From: Isoetes taiwanensis
Lineage: Eukaryota > Streptophyta > Lycopodiopsida > Isoetales > Isoetaceae
DNA length: 64,000 bases
Reading direction: 5' to 3'
NCBI GenBank assembly: GCA_021234155.1
Contig: JAJEKV010000026.1
Location: 1,488,001 to 1,552,000 of the forward strand
A model generated the notes under the pieces. It ran no database searches. It was not told the DNA's origin and saw only the letters and a list, made by a program, of their open reading frames with translations. Position 1 is the stretch's first letter. Each line of letters opens with the position of its first letter. Made by a program: the position numbers and the translations under genes. Positions 11,749 through 20,600 of this stretch are shown here, one piece after another.

Positions 11749-12336
11749 TTAATCATATTCCTTCTTTATGTATTTAGCTAGCTTCATGTCCTTGGGCATG
11801 CATGTCACCCTTTTGGCATGGATTGCACACGCTATCGAGTCTTCAAAATGCTGGACTATGTGCTGCTCGGCTGCGTCCTGGAGTGCTAGTAGCATGTCGT
11901 CCGTGACCCTCTTGGATTTGTCAAATTCCTGCAAAATTTCGCGAGTTAACCTCGCGAAAGGGGCTCTCGGAATCAGCAACCCATAACTCCTCTGGAAGTG
12001 CTGGATCTCTCGCGAAGCTCTTGCAAAATACGAATCCGCCTTCCTCCTAATGGGCTTCTTCGGAGGTGCTGGTCTTTCTGGGGGCGGCTTCAAGGTGTCC
12101 TTCTTGGTCGGCCGTCCTCCCTCCACATAGGCGACCCTATGCTCCTCGTAGTATTTCGAGTACGCCTCGTACATCTTCATGTACTGGATGTACTCCTTGA
12201 CCTTCTTCCTGTACTCAAGATCCTGCTTGAGTACGTATGGGTCTCTCTGAGGCCTTGGCTTCTTCTTGTCATTGCTCGGGTGTTTCAGTGAAGGCCACCT
12301 CGGGTACGGGGTACCTCTGCTACTTGCTCCTCCTCT
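11749..12336 (-). CDS. Histone H3-fold domain encoded by the retrotransposon
   Basis: The frame is open from 12336; the first ATG is at 12178-12180 and gives 143 residues. Residues 1-56 are a linker rich in Tyr, Lys and Pro. Residues 57-143 (12012-11752) align without a gap to H3 residues 49-135: REIQHFQRSYGLLIP is helix alphaN, then FARLTREILQEF, LLALQDAAE, and CAIHAKRVTCMPKD. By hand count 45 of 87 positions match plant H3 as I remember it. The four-helix-bundle residues C110, H113, R116 and D123 are kept, as is R83. Loop 1 has the H3 length with no CENH3-type insertion, and F84 is Val. The protein ends exactly where H3 ends. The stop is TAA at 11749-11751. Frame changes upstream separate it from the MARTKQ start. 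A nucleosomal or H3-mimic role is inferred. Confidence 0.9.
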   Translation of the reverse strand, partial: RGGASSRGTPYPRWPSLKHPSNDKKKPRPQRDPYVLKQDLEYRKKVKEYIQYMKMYEAYSKYYEEHRVAYVEGGRPTKKDTLKPPPERPAPPKKPIRRKADSYFARASREIQHFQRSYGLLIPRAPFARLTREILQEFDKSKRVTDDMLLALQDAAEQHIVQHFEDSIACAIHAKRVTCMPKDMKLAKYIKKEYD

Positions 12337-12433
12337 TCATTGGCTGGCACCTGCCCTGCATTCGAGGGTCCCGAGCCTTGGTGGGGGGACCCTTATTCCT
12401 TCATCTGACTCAGTGTCAGATGAGGACTGCGGC

Positions 12434-12961
12434 TCATCGAACTCTTGCTCCCGAATGACGACGCCTTTGGCCGGGGTCGTCTTCAATTTCCGCTTCGTTT
12501 CTTTCGGCTGCAGGGGCTTTTCCCTTGTCAGCCTTCTTCTTCAAGTGCTCCTCCCTGCGCTTTCTCTTCTCCTCCTTCTTCTGCCTCCTCTCCTCCTTTT
12601 GCTTTCGGCGCTCCTCCTTCTCCCGCTGGCGCTCCTCCTTGGTCTTCTTTACTTCGCCTTCCTCGTGCTCCCACTTTCTTTCTTCTCCTTTTTGTCCAGC
12701 TTCTTGAGCTCCCTCTCGAGCTCCCTCCTTAGTTCTTCTGCAGCTTCTTCCTCTGCAACTTCTTCCTCTGCAACTCTTCAAGGTTTTGGGGGCGCTTCTC
12801 CTCCACAGTGCTCCACAGGGCTGCTCACGAAGGCGTCGTTGGCTGTTCCTCCTGTTCCTTTGGCTCGCTCCCGGCTTGTGGGCCCCTCTATTAATTTGCC
12901 AGCTCTTGGGCTCACATGATCGAGGGGCACTACAATTCATTTTTTGTTTGGTGCGGGCCAT
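12434..12961 (-). CDS. H3-tail-like start (MARTKQ) and charged linker of the retrotransposon histone
   Basis: ATG at 12959-12961 begins MARTKQKMN. The first six residues equal the start of histone H3, including K4. The similarity then stops: no ARKS motif around K9 is visible. A long Lys/Glu/Arg-rich segment follows (KEERQREKEERRKQKEERR, KKKADKGKAPAAE), probably coiled-coil. Other minus-strand frames look more protein-like in places: 12660-12780 reads VAEEEVAEEEAAEELRRELE, and 12360-12470 reads EFDEPQSSSDTESDEG. The linker has therefore probably suffered several frameshifts in this copy. It lies just upstream of the H3-fold ORF in the same orientation. Alternatives are two separate small ORFs or a spliced gene. 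Confidence 0.7.
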   Translation of the reverse strand: MARTKQKMNCSAPRSCEPKSWQINRGAHKPGASQRNRRNSQRRLREQPCGALWRRSAPKTLKSCRGRSCRGRSCRRTKEGAREGAQEAGQKGEERKWEHEEGEVKKTKEERQREKEERRKQKEERRQKKEEKRKRREEHLKKKADKGKAPAAERNEAEIEDDPGQRRRHSGARVR

Positions 12962-13177
12962 GTCTTGGTTTGAAGCAATCTGAGCTCGGGCGCCTAAAAC
13001 CGTCTTCGGGACGAGCTGTTTGCTGGAGGCGCTGAGGACAAATGAGGAACCCTAATTTTCTATTTATAGGTAGGGTTAATTTAGGGTTTGGACCTGCATT
13101 TCCATATTAGGCCAATCTAGAAGGTATTAGTGTAGATATGAGGAGTACATTAGGTTTATTTAGCCAAAAAGCATCCA

Positions 13178-13461
13178 CCACTCACACAGTACGCGAGGAG
13201 CAGTTCTGAGCATAGGCAGAATTGGTCTGGGCGCACTCTGTGAGGGGTCACCTCTTTTGGGTCTAATTTTCAATTTACAAGGGGTTTCTTAGTGTTTTGA
13301 CATGCAAAACTAGCTAGAATCTAAATAATAAGCTGAACTGCACTGTTAGATTAGCTAAATTATACATCTAACTAGGTCAACATGGGTCCACCACTCACAC
13401 AGTGCGCAGGGAGCAATTCTGAGCATGGGCAAAATTAGTCTGGGCGCACTCTGTGAGGGGT
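13178..13461. repeat. Two more copies of the 71-bp nested hairpin (upstream of the H3-like ORF)
   Basis: Copies lie at 13178-13248 and 13391-13461, spaced 213 bp apart, with the same outer arms as the three downstream copies. In the 13178 copy the inner stem is CAGTTCTG with CAGAATTG: relative to copy 1 both sides changed so that pairing is kept. They lie between the primer-binding site and the H3-like start codon, that is, in the 5' leader of the element's RNA. Confidence 0.9.
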
Positions 13462-13668
13462 CACCTCTTTTTGGACAATTTTGGTTGGGTTTTCGCTAAA
13501 ACTTATTACTAACTTAGCATTAACCTATTTACTACACTAGAAATTGGAAAACATTTTCCAATTTTCGAGGTTCCTGCTTGGGTGGCTATTTCCCAAGACT
13601 TGAAGTCTACTGTTAGTCCTATGGGAAAAGAAAGTGGTCAGTGCTCGATCTTAGTCTACCAAGATCAT

Positions 13669-13680
13669 GTTCTGACACCA
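13669..13680 (-). other. Primer-binding site, initiator tRNA-Met type
   Basis: One base after the 5' LTR, the minus strand reads TGGTGTCAGAAC. The usual tRNA-iMet primer-binding site is TGGTATCAGAGC, so 10 of 12 bases match. Position and sequence fit a Ty3/Gypsy element. Confidence 0.88.
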
Positions 13681-13681
13681 C

Positions 13682-15275
13682 TGTGACGTCCCCTGCTTCT
13701 TATACGATGCACACATCGTATTTGAAGACGGAGCATTCCCCCTGACAGCCAACTGGCAGGGGCCATCCACCTGACTCCACTCCCAGTGGAATGAGCCAGC
13801 AAGGGAAGAGTGGATGTGTCATTCACCCGTCTCCCATCGGGTCGACCTATCTGCGGAAGTGTGAATAAACATGAGCATATAACACAATATAACAATACAA
13901 TCACCTCAAAGTGTGAAACATCATATCCTCATCAATATAACAACATCAACATGAACAACAATAGCAGAGGGAAATCCTACCCAAGGCTCAGACTCAAGGA
14001 TATGACTGACGGCTTGGGCCTTCAGAAGTCATTGCAGACAGAATTCATGGAACATGGATTTGGCTGGCATAAGAACATGGCTAAGGGTAGTCCACTCCAT
14101 CCGCCCCTCCTATGCACACTTTGCAGATTGGGTTGAAACGTGTTGGGACCGGACCGTAGCCTGCCAGGTGCATAGCCAAAAGGGCTACTACTGGGTTGCA
14201 TCTCCCCAGCCCTAATGAGGCAGGAAGAGAGTCGCCTCTCCTCCAGGGACTTCCATGCCCAACACAGGTGACTAGAGGGCCACTGCCCTTATTCGACTTG
14301 AACCCAATGGAGAGTGACGCATCACTCCACGGGTGTCGAGCTCATGCCTTGCCCACACGCAGTGGCGAGCCATTAAGCCTAGTACACAGGGATCCCCGGT
14401 AGGCTTTACACACCAGAGGGATCGTTCTGTGTTGGGACAAGTACCCTGTTGTTCTGCCGGTCTAGCTCCTCAACCCACAACCCGGTGGGCTCCTGTGCAC
14501 AGGCCGCATAATTGGGAGCTAGTAGGCTACCTATGATCATCTGCTACACAAGCTTTAGGCGTCTACACCCCTTCCCAATACATGGAGGTCACAGAGTGAA
14601 ATACCCAACATCATCACAGACTGAAATGAAGAACATCATCTAATCTATCTACCTAAACATCCAGAGTTAGGTTCCTTAGTTAGGGCTTATGATCTTGGGA
14701 TCTACAAGGCCTCTATGGCTGAATGAATATGCTAAACTACCTTACTGCCTAGCCCAAAGACGGCTTTGCACAACAGAATGACTGATTGCCTGGTCCTTGA
14801 CCTGCTCCAGATCCTCGGAATGCATCCATGTCTCTGATCTTGCTGAAGATGGCTACTACTCAACGATCTGTTGTGCAAAGGCGGCTTTACAGAGCCTAGC
14901 AATGCGAATTTGGTTCTTAGCTTGGCCGGAATGGCTCAAGAGAACCCTAAATGCGAAAAGGGAAGGGAGCTCTATGAAAACCCTAAAATGCAAAGAGAAG
15001 AAAAGGGTTTAGGGTTTAAGGGGAAGCCCTTTTATAGAAACCCTTAGGGTTAGATTAGACATTGGCCAAATGGGGTTTAGCCATTTGGCAATGGGGTCCA
15101 TAGGGTTTATAATTGTGTATGTTTATTTAACATGCACAATATTCCCCTAGGTGCATCTCTTGCCCCCTAGGTGCAACCTATTACGGCCACCAAGTACATG
15201 TCATCCGTGACATGTACGGGTGACGTGGCAGTATAATATACGTATTCGGGGCGTATATTATGCTGGAACGTCACA
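13682..15275 (-). repeat. 5' LTR of the chromovirus (right copy)
   Basis: It begins TGTGACGTCCC and ends GGAACGTCACA, with collinear similarity to 3416-5019. In sense direction it is the promoter LTR. Near its sense start ACATGTCA and TGACATGT form an 8-bp stem (about 15196-15215), which is disrupted in the other LTR. Confidence 0.95.
15028..15037 (-). promoter_or_regulatory. TATA box in 5' LTR
   Basis: The minus strand reads CTATAAAAGG, conserved with the 3' LTR. It is the likely core promoter of the retrotransposon. Confidence 0.55.
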
Positions 15276-15280
15276 AGAAC

Positions 15281-16395
15281 TCAGAACATGGAAAGAAAGA
15301 AACCTCGACCAAGGAGAATGAGGCAAACATCTGATCTTGGGTGCATAACTGTAAAGCACCAATTAATTGTAAGCTTAGGAATGACATGAATAGATGATGC
15401 AAACAGATGATACCTAAAATTTTTGAAGACAATACCTAAACTTTTTAAATAACTCGTCTAAAGATTGCATGAATCATTAAGAGCAAGCTCCTTACTTTCG
15501 GCGTGTGCTTCGCAGACCTCTGTGTCTTGAGGATGTATCTGGCATATCGATCAACATAGACATGGCTTGAACAATTTTTAGGCCCAATCCATGTAAACCT
15601 ATACACAAAATTTATATCATGCTATAGAAAAAACATAGGAAACTCTACCTGCAGAACGACAGGGGCTTGCTTGCAAGATGCGGTTTTGTTTTTGGTGCAA
15701 ATCAAAGCGGTCAAGATGCTTGATACCACATGTCTTTCATCCCTTGCTCCGTGCCGCCGAGGATGGATAACCCATCGTCCCCAAAAAAGTCCGAAATCCC
15801 AAGTCACAGTGAAACCACATTCTCGATTTTTGGAATACCAGAAGATTTTTCAGTTGAAGCTCCCCTAACCTTAGGAAAACAACCTAAAAAAAAATCTAAA
15901 AAGTTTTCCACTTGCCGGGAAAACCAAATTTAAACAATAGATAGATACATATAAAAAGAATCCTCCTCCCCTTAAAAAGAGTAGGACAAAATCTTACTCT
16001 TCAAAAATTAGTAGGACAAAGTCCAATTAGTTAATTTTTTTTAGGTCAGCATGTCGTGCTCATCTCAACAACAACTAGACATTGGCAAATTTTGCAGGAG
16101 AAAACGTAAGGTTAACCTCACTTTTTTCGCCTCAATTTTGCGGGAGGAGGAATTGAGTCGTAACTTGTTCAGGAACTCGTTGGTTAATATATTCTTTTGA
16201 TTTCCAAAATCTGAGCGACAGACAACAGAAGCGAAAGCTACCTTCACCATAGCATAATCTAAGGCATGCACGAAACAGCTGCTCCTCCCGATTTAGGGTC
16301 AATATGGAATTGTAAATTTGGGGCTCTGATCTTCAGCTCGCTACTGCTCTTGCTGTAGGTTTTGATTCGCTGAGTGCAAGGTGCAGAATCTATCT
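15281..16395. other. Region upstream of the PPR gene
   Basis: No recognisable ORF. GTAGGACAAAATC and GTAGGACAAAGTC repeat near 15982 and 16011. The segment next to the ATG would hold the promoter and 5' UTR of the PPR gene. No clear TATA box was identified. Confidence 0.4.
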
Positions 16396-18141
16396 ATGCA
16401 CCATCAAAAGACCCACATATCAAAACACAGTGTATACTGTCTATTACGAGAGTGCACACAATGGCAAGACATTGCACGTTGTAGACAAATCCAGTCTATG
16501 ATGGTTAACAATGGACTTGATGCTGCTATCCTGTCTAACTACCTTATTCGGCTGTTTGCTAGTTTTGGAAACCTAAATGAAGCAAATCAAGCATTTGCCA
16601 AAATATCAAAACCTAGCGAACATACATGGAGTGGAATAATTGCCGCCCATTCCAAGCTTGGACAAAGTGAGTCTGCTCTTCATCTGTATGCGAGGATGCT
16701 ACTCTCAGGTGTTATCAGTGACAGGTATATCTATGGCGCAGTCTTGGAAGCATGCACAATGACATCAGATCTTAAAGAGGGAAGATGCATTCATAAGCAG
16801 ATAATTGAAAGTGGCTTTCAAAATGATCTCTTTGTTGGGACTAGGCTTGTAGATATGTATGCCAAATGTGGGGGCTTAGAGGAAGCTCGTGAGGTCTTTG
16901 ATTCACTATTAAGGCGGGATGCAGTATTATGGGGCACAATGATTGCAGGCTACACTCAACATGGAGAGGGCTTATTTGCATTGGAATGTTTCAAAAACAT
17001 GCAGCAGGAGGGAATAAAACCTAACCATGTTACACTTTCAAGTATCTTGAGAGCTTGTGCCAGTATTGGAGCCATAACGCAAGGCAGGCGCATTCACAAA
17101 GAGATTATTGAAATGAACCTTCCCTTCGATGTCATTTTGGGCAACACACTTGTAGATATGTATGCCAAATGTGGTGATTTGGAGGAAGCTTGCATAATTT
17201 TGGAGAATTTACCGAATCCTGATGTTGTTTCATGGAGTGCTGTTATTTCCGGGTATGCACAAAGTGGAAATATAAGGATGGTAGGGCGTTGTTTCCAAAA
17301 CATGGAAAGGGCAGGCATCAAGCCAGATAAACAACTATTTTCGACTATTCTTGCTGCCTGCAGTCATGAAGGCCTAGTTGACGAGGGTTGTAAGTATTTT
17401 AATTATATGGTAGAAGTGCATGGAATAGTTCCAGGTACATGCCATTATAATTGTATGGTTAATCTTCTTGGACGCGCTGGGCATTTGGACAAGGCAGAGG
17501 AATTACTTCAGACTAGGAAATTGGATATTATTGGATGCACATGCTTACTTGCAGCATGCAGAACTTATGGGAATGTGGAATTAGGGATGCGGTACTTTGA
17601 TCAAATAATGCTATTAGATCCCCATGATGCTGGTGCCTACGTCCTTATGTCAGGCATATATTCTGATGCTGGCATGGAAAGGAATGCTGCAGAAATAGAA
17701 GAACTTCGTCGGTGTGCTGGTTCATGGAAAAAACCTGCCAAGGCTTGGATTGAGGTTAACAATGAAGTCCATGAATTTATTGTTGGAGACAAACGCCACC
17801 TAGAAAGTGAGAAGATCAGTACCATGTTAAAGTTCTTAACTAAGAAAATGAAGGAGGAAGGATACACACCAAAGCTTAACTTGGTGTTTCAGCAAATATC
17901 GAATGAGAATAAAGAAGCAATTCTGTGTGGTCATTGTGAAAAACTGGCAATAGCTTTTGGGCTCGCTAATACACCTCAAGGTACAACTATACGAGTCACC
18001 AAGAATCTTAGAATATGCATTGACTGTCATAGTGCGTCTAAGGTCATCTCCAAGCTTGAGAAGCGGGAGATAATAATAAGGGACTCTTGCCGGACACATA
18101 TCTTCTTCAACGGATCTTGTTCATGTGGAGATTATTGTTGA
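16396..18141 (+). CDS. PLS-class PPR protein with DYW:KP-like C-terminal domain (candidate organelle RNA editing factor)
   Basis: An intact intronless ORF of 581 codons from ATG 16396; an in-frame TGA lies upstream at 16363-16365. Tandem PPR motifs of P, L and S type run from about residue 30 to 400 (LVDMYAKCGGLEEAREVFD and LVDMYAKCGDLEEA are typical). E-type motifs follow, then a DYW-type domain. The PG box reads KKPAKAWIEV (about 442-451), giving KP in place of PG. The deaminase signature is H513-C-E515, with Cys541, Cys544 and His545 as zinc ligands and His568 and CSCG near the end. The last three residues are DYC instead of DYW. Such proteins bind organelle transcripts and edit single bases; the KP variant is linked to U-to-C editing. 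The N-terminus is short, so targeting to mitochondria or plastids is inferred. Confidence 0.93.
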   Translation: MHHQKTHISKHSVYCLLRECTQWQDIARCRQIQSMMVNNGLDAAILSNYLIRLFASFGNLNEANQAFAKISKPSEHTWSGIIAAHSKLGQSESALHLYARMLLSGVISDRYIYGAVLEACTMTSDLKEGRCIHKQIIESGFQNDLFVGTRLVDMYAKCGGLEEAREVFDSLLRRDAVLWGTMIAGYTQHGEGLFALECFKNMQQEGIKPNHVTLSSILRACASIGAITQGRRIHKEIIEMNLPFDVILGNTLVDMYAKCGDLEEACIILENLPNPDVVSWSAVISGYAQSGNIRMVGRCFQNMERAGIKPDKQLFSTILAACSHEGLVDEGCKYFNYMVEVHGIVPGTCHYNCMVNLLGRAGHLDKAEELLQTRKLDIIGCTCLLAACRTYGNVELGMRYFDQIMLLDPHDAGAYVLMSGIYSDAGMERNAAEIEELRRCAGSWKKPAKAWIEVNNEVHEFIVGDKRHLESEKISTMLKFLTKKMKEEGYTPKLNLVFQQISNENKEAILCGHCEKLAIAFGLANTPQGTTIRVTKNLRICIDCHSASKVISKLEKREIIIRDSCRTHIFFNGSCSCGDYC

Positions 18142-20600
18142 CAAAAAGGGATGTATGTCTATCAAGAGCTATGCTTGAGTTGGAATCGACATGATGTATT
18201 GCGATTTGCATACATTAAGGTATATGAGTATATCTAGGATTTACATCCTGCTTGCTGATGATGATTTCTTGTGTCTATGTTTCTGCTTGTATTTGTTTCT
18301 CTTGTGTTAGTGACATACAGACGGACAAGTCTTTGAGTATCATTTGTTGTTCTCTCTTGACTTCCTTTCATGCGCCATATATTCATCATTCAGCCATGCA
18401 TAGACTGTCATATCTGCATTCTCATATCCATGCGTGCACTATATGTTCACGGATACATGATACTCTTTCTATCAAGGTTGTGAAGAAAGCAGTTCCAGGT
18501 CCTGCTTTTGAATCCAGATCTTATGTGTAAATTAACATAACAATTTGGCGTCTATTAACATTCGTCTTACGTATGTACATAACAGAATGCCGTTCATTTG
18601 CATTTGCGGTAACTTATGATTCTGCTGTACCGCACTGCTCCAACTATGAATGCACTATGATTCTTCTATAACATACTGCGGCTGCTTTACTCCGATCAGT
18701 TCCAAAAGAACAATGTAAGCCAATTTTGTCTTTAGTAGCAGATTAACGTGTAGCACAAATGGTTTTTAATCGTCATTTACTTGTGAATTAGGTGCGTCTC
18801 TTCCACATGTCCAAAGCATATTTGAAGATCTTTGTCGTGTGTCACACCATGTTGCTGATAGTAACAGCCCCCGTTACTCTTCTTGAATGGCACATCCTAA
18901 TGGGAAGTCAAACCATTATTAATATCTTTAAGCTTGACAGGTTGTCAAGATTACAGCATAAATGGAGTTTGCCAAATCTCAATGTTTTCTTTTTAGAATG
19001 CAACACGAAACATACTTTTTGGTACCCTGCATATTTTATCTTATTTCTACGACCAAACCAAGATGATTCAACTTGATCAAGCTTGTCAAAGCAGGTGCTG
19101 AATTGTGAGTTCCATATTTGTGTGCAATATAATATCCAAATAATTGATAGTGCCAAGGTCATCCATGAGCACCATCTTACGTGTAGCAACTGCATTCCTG
19201 CCCTGGTAGTGAGAAACCAAGATTCAACAAGATTCTGTACTTAGAGACATTTCGCTATTGAGACATCTGAACATATTTACAGATAACAGACCTATTGATG
19301 TAAACCAGGTGCTTTATTATTGTTTCTATGATGATATTTGTGTTGTGTGGGAGATTGTTTTTTCTTTATTTGGCTTGTAGAGAGAACTAAACCCTCATTT
19401 GAAAATGACATTGGTGGCTGAACCTTTTCTGTCGGTATACAGGTATACAGTTGTAAAACAGTATGATCCTCTTTATGCTCCATCGACTTATTATGTGAAA
19501 GATATACTTGGTGCTTTGAAAATGGTTCATGGTTGAGAAAGTCTTCCTGAAGGGCATCGTATATATTGCTGGATATTTAAGGATTCATGACTTCACATCA
19601 TCTGTATTTCGCAGTTAGATATCATCTACTACTATTGTGCTGGTATATTTCGTGTGTTAGGGTGGGTCTAGACCAGGGGTATATCTAGTTAAGTTAATAT
19701 TTTTAACTTAAACTCAGCTCATACCTAAATCTGTTAGGGTTTTGGTTAAAATAGGCGAGTTAGATATTAAATAGGCAAGTTAAATATTATTGGTCGTAGT
19801 TATGTTTGTGTTAAAATTTGATTTAAGCCCCCATTTACACATTCTTCCTTAGATAAAAAGTTAACAATGTCTTTAACAACCATTAAAATCCCCGTGTGTT
19901 TTTAACCCTTGCTCCCGAGCACATTCAAGTTATGTTAAAGAAACAGAGGATCGGGTGCGTGGAGCTCGAAGAAGATGGCGAGGGAGCTTAGAGAAGCTTC
20001 AAGGACACCACTGTTGACCATCCAGTGAGCCCATTCCGGTCGTCCAGGAGCCTGTGGTGCAAGAATCAGTTGCTATAGGTCTTCATCATACCCTATGATT
20101 TGTGTTCAAATGCAAAGTCTGTAGCTTTTGTCTCTTGCATAATAAAACATAAAACAGTGTTAAATGCAGTTTCATATCAGAATACCAAAAATTAGAAAGA
20201 AAGAAGTATAGCCAAAACACATTCTCCAAAAACTTTCCGCTATAACAACATCGAAATACTAGTTAGACTATATTCGTGTGTAACTCGAATTCCAATTCTT
20301 GCATCCTCCCACTGAGGTTGAAGGAAACCATGGTGGGTAGTTTCAGCCTGCAAAAGAGAACATCATTTTTCTTTTGTTGCACAAGATGCAAGAGCAATGT
20401 TATGTAACATTATAACTGATAATTCTGGGAAGGGACTCGCAATGAACACAGCTAGTAAGGGACTCACAAAGAACACAAAAAACTACCATAAATAGGCTTG
20501 TCATTCGTCACAGCAGCATTATTATACAATGTTTGGGGAAATCTGAATGGGCGTTAACCATAAACAACGTCAAGCTACCCCATAACTAAAAAAGTGCGAA
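18142..20600. other. Downstream flank of the PPR gene, unassigned
   Basis: AT-rich; the first few hundred bases are probably PPR 3' UTR. I found no recognisable ORF or transposon ends. Confidence 0.4.

Larger units (their letters stand above)
3416..15275 (-). mobile_element. Ty3/Gypsy chromovirus LTR retrotransposon carrying a histone H3-like cargo gene
   Basis: This is a full-length element of 11,860 bp read on the minus strand. The LTRs are 3416-5019 (3') and 13682-15275 (5'). The insertion is flanked by AGAAC at 3411-3415 and at 15276-15280, a perfect 5-bp target-site duplication. Order in sense direction: 5' LTR, primer-binding site, two hairpin repeats, H3-like cargo, three hairpin repeats, acidic-N-terminus ORF, gag-protease, RT, RNase H, integrase, chromodomain, stem-loop, polypurine tract, 3' LTR. 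The domain order RT-RH-IN with a chromodomain at the integrase end identifies a Ty3/Gypsy chromovirus. The LTRs differ by only a few percent by eye, so the insertion is fairly recent, yet the coding region is dead: several stops and frameshifts, and a deletion plus inversion in pol. Confidence 0.95.

Noticed and set aside
11752-12012. Centromeric histone CENH3 rather than H3
   Set aside because: Loop 1 has the length of canonical H3, with no insertion, and the C-terminus matches H3 closely. A divergent CENH3 is not fully excluded.
11749-12961. Host histone gene that happens to lie near a transposon
   Set aside because: It is inside the LTR-bounded element with intact target duplications, in element orientation, and flanked on both sides by the element's own repeat. 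A nested insertion cannot be fully excluded from one copy.
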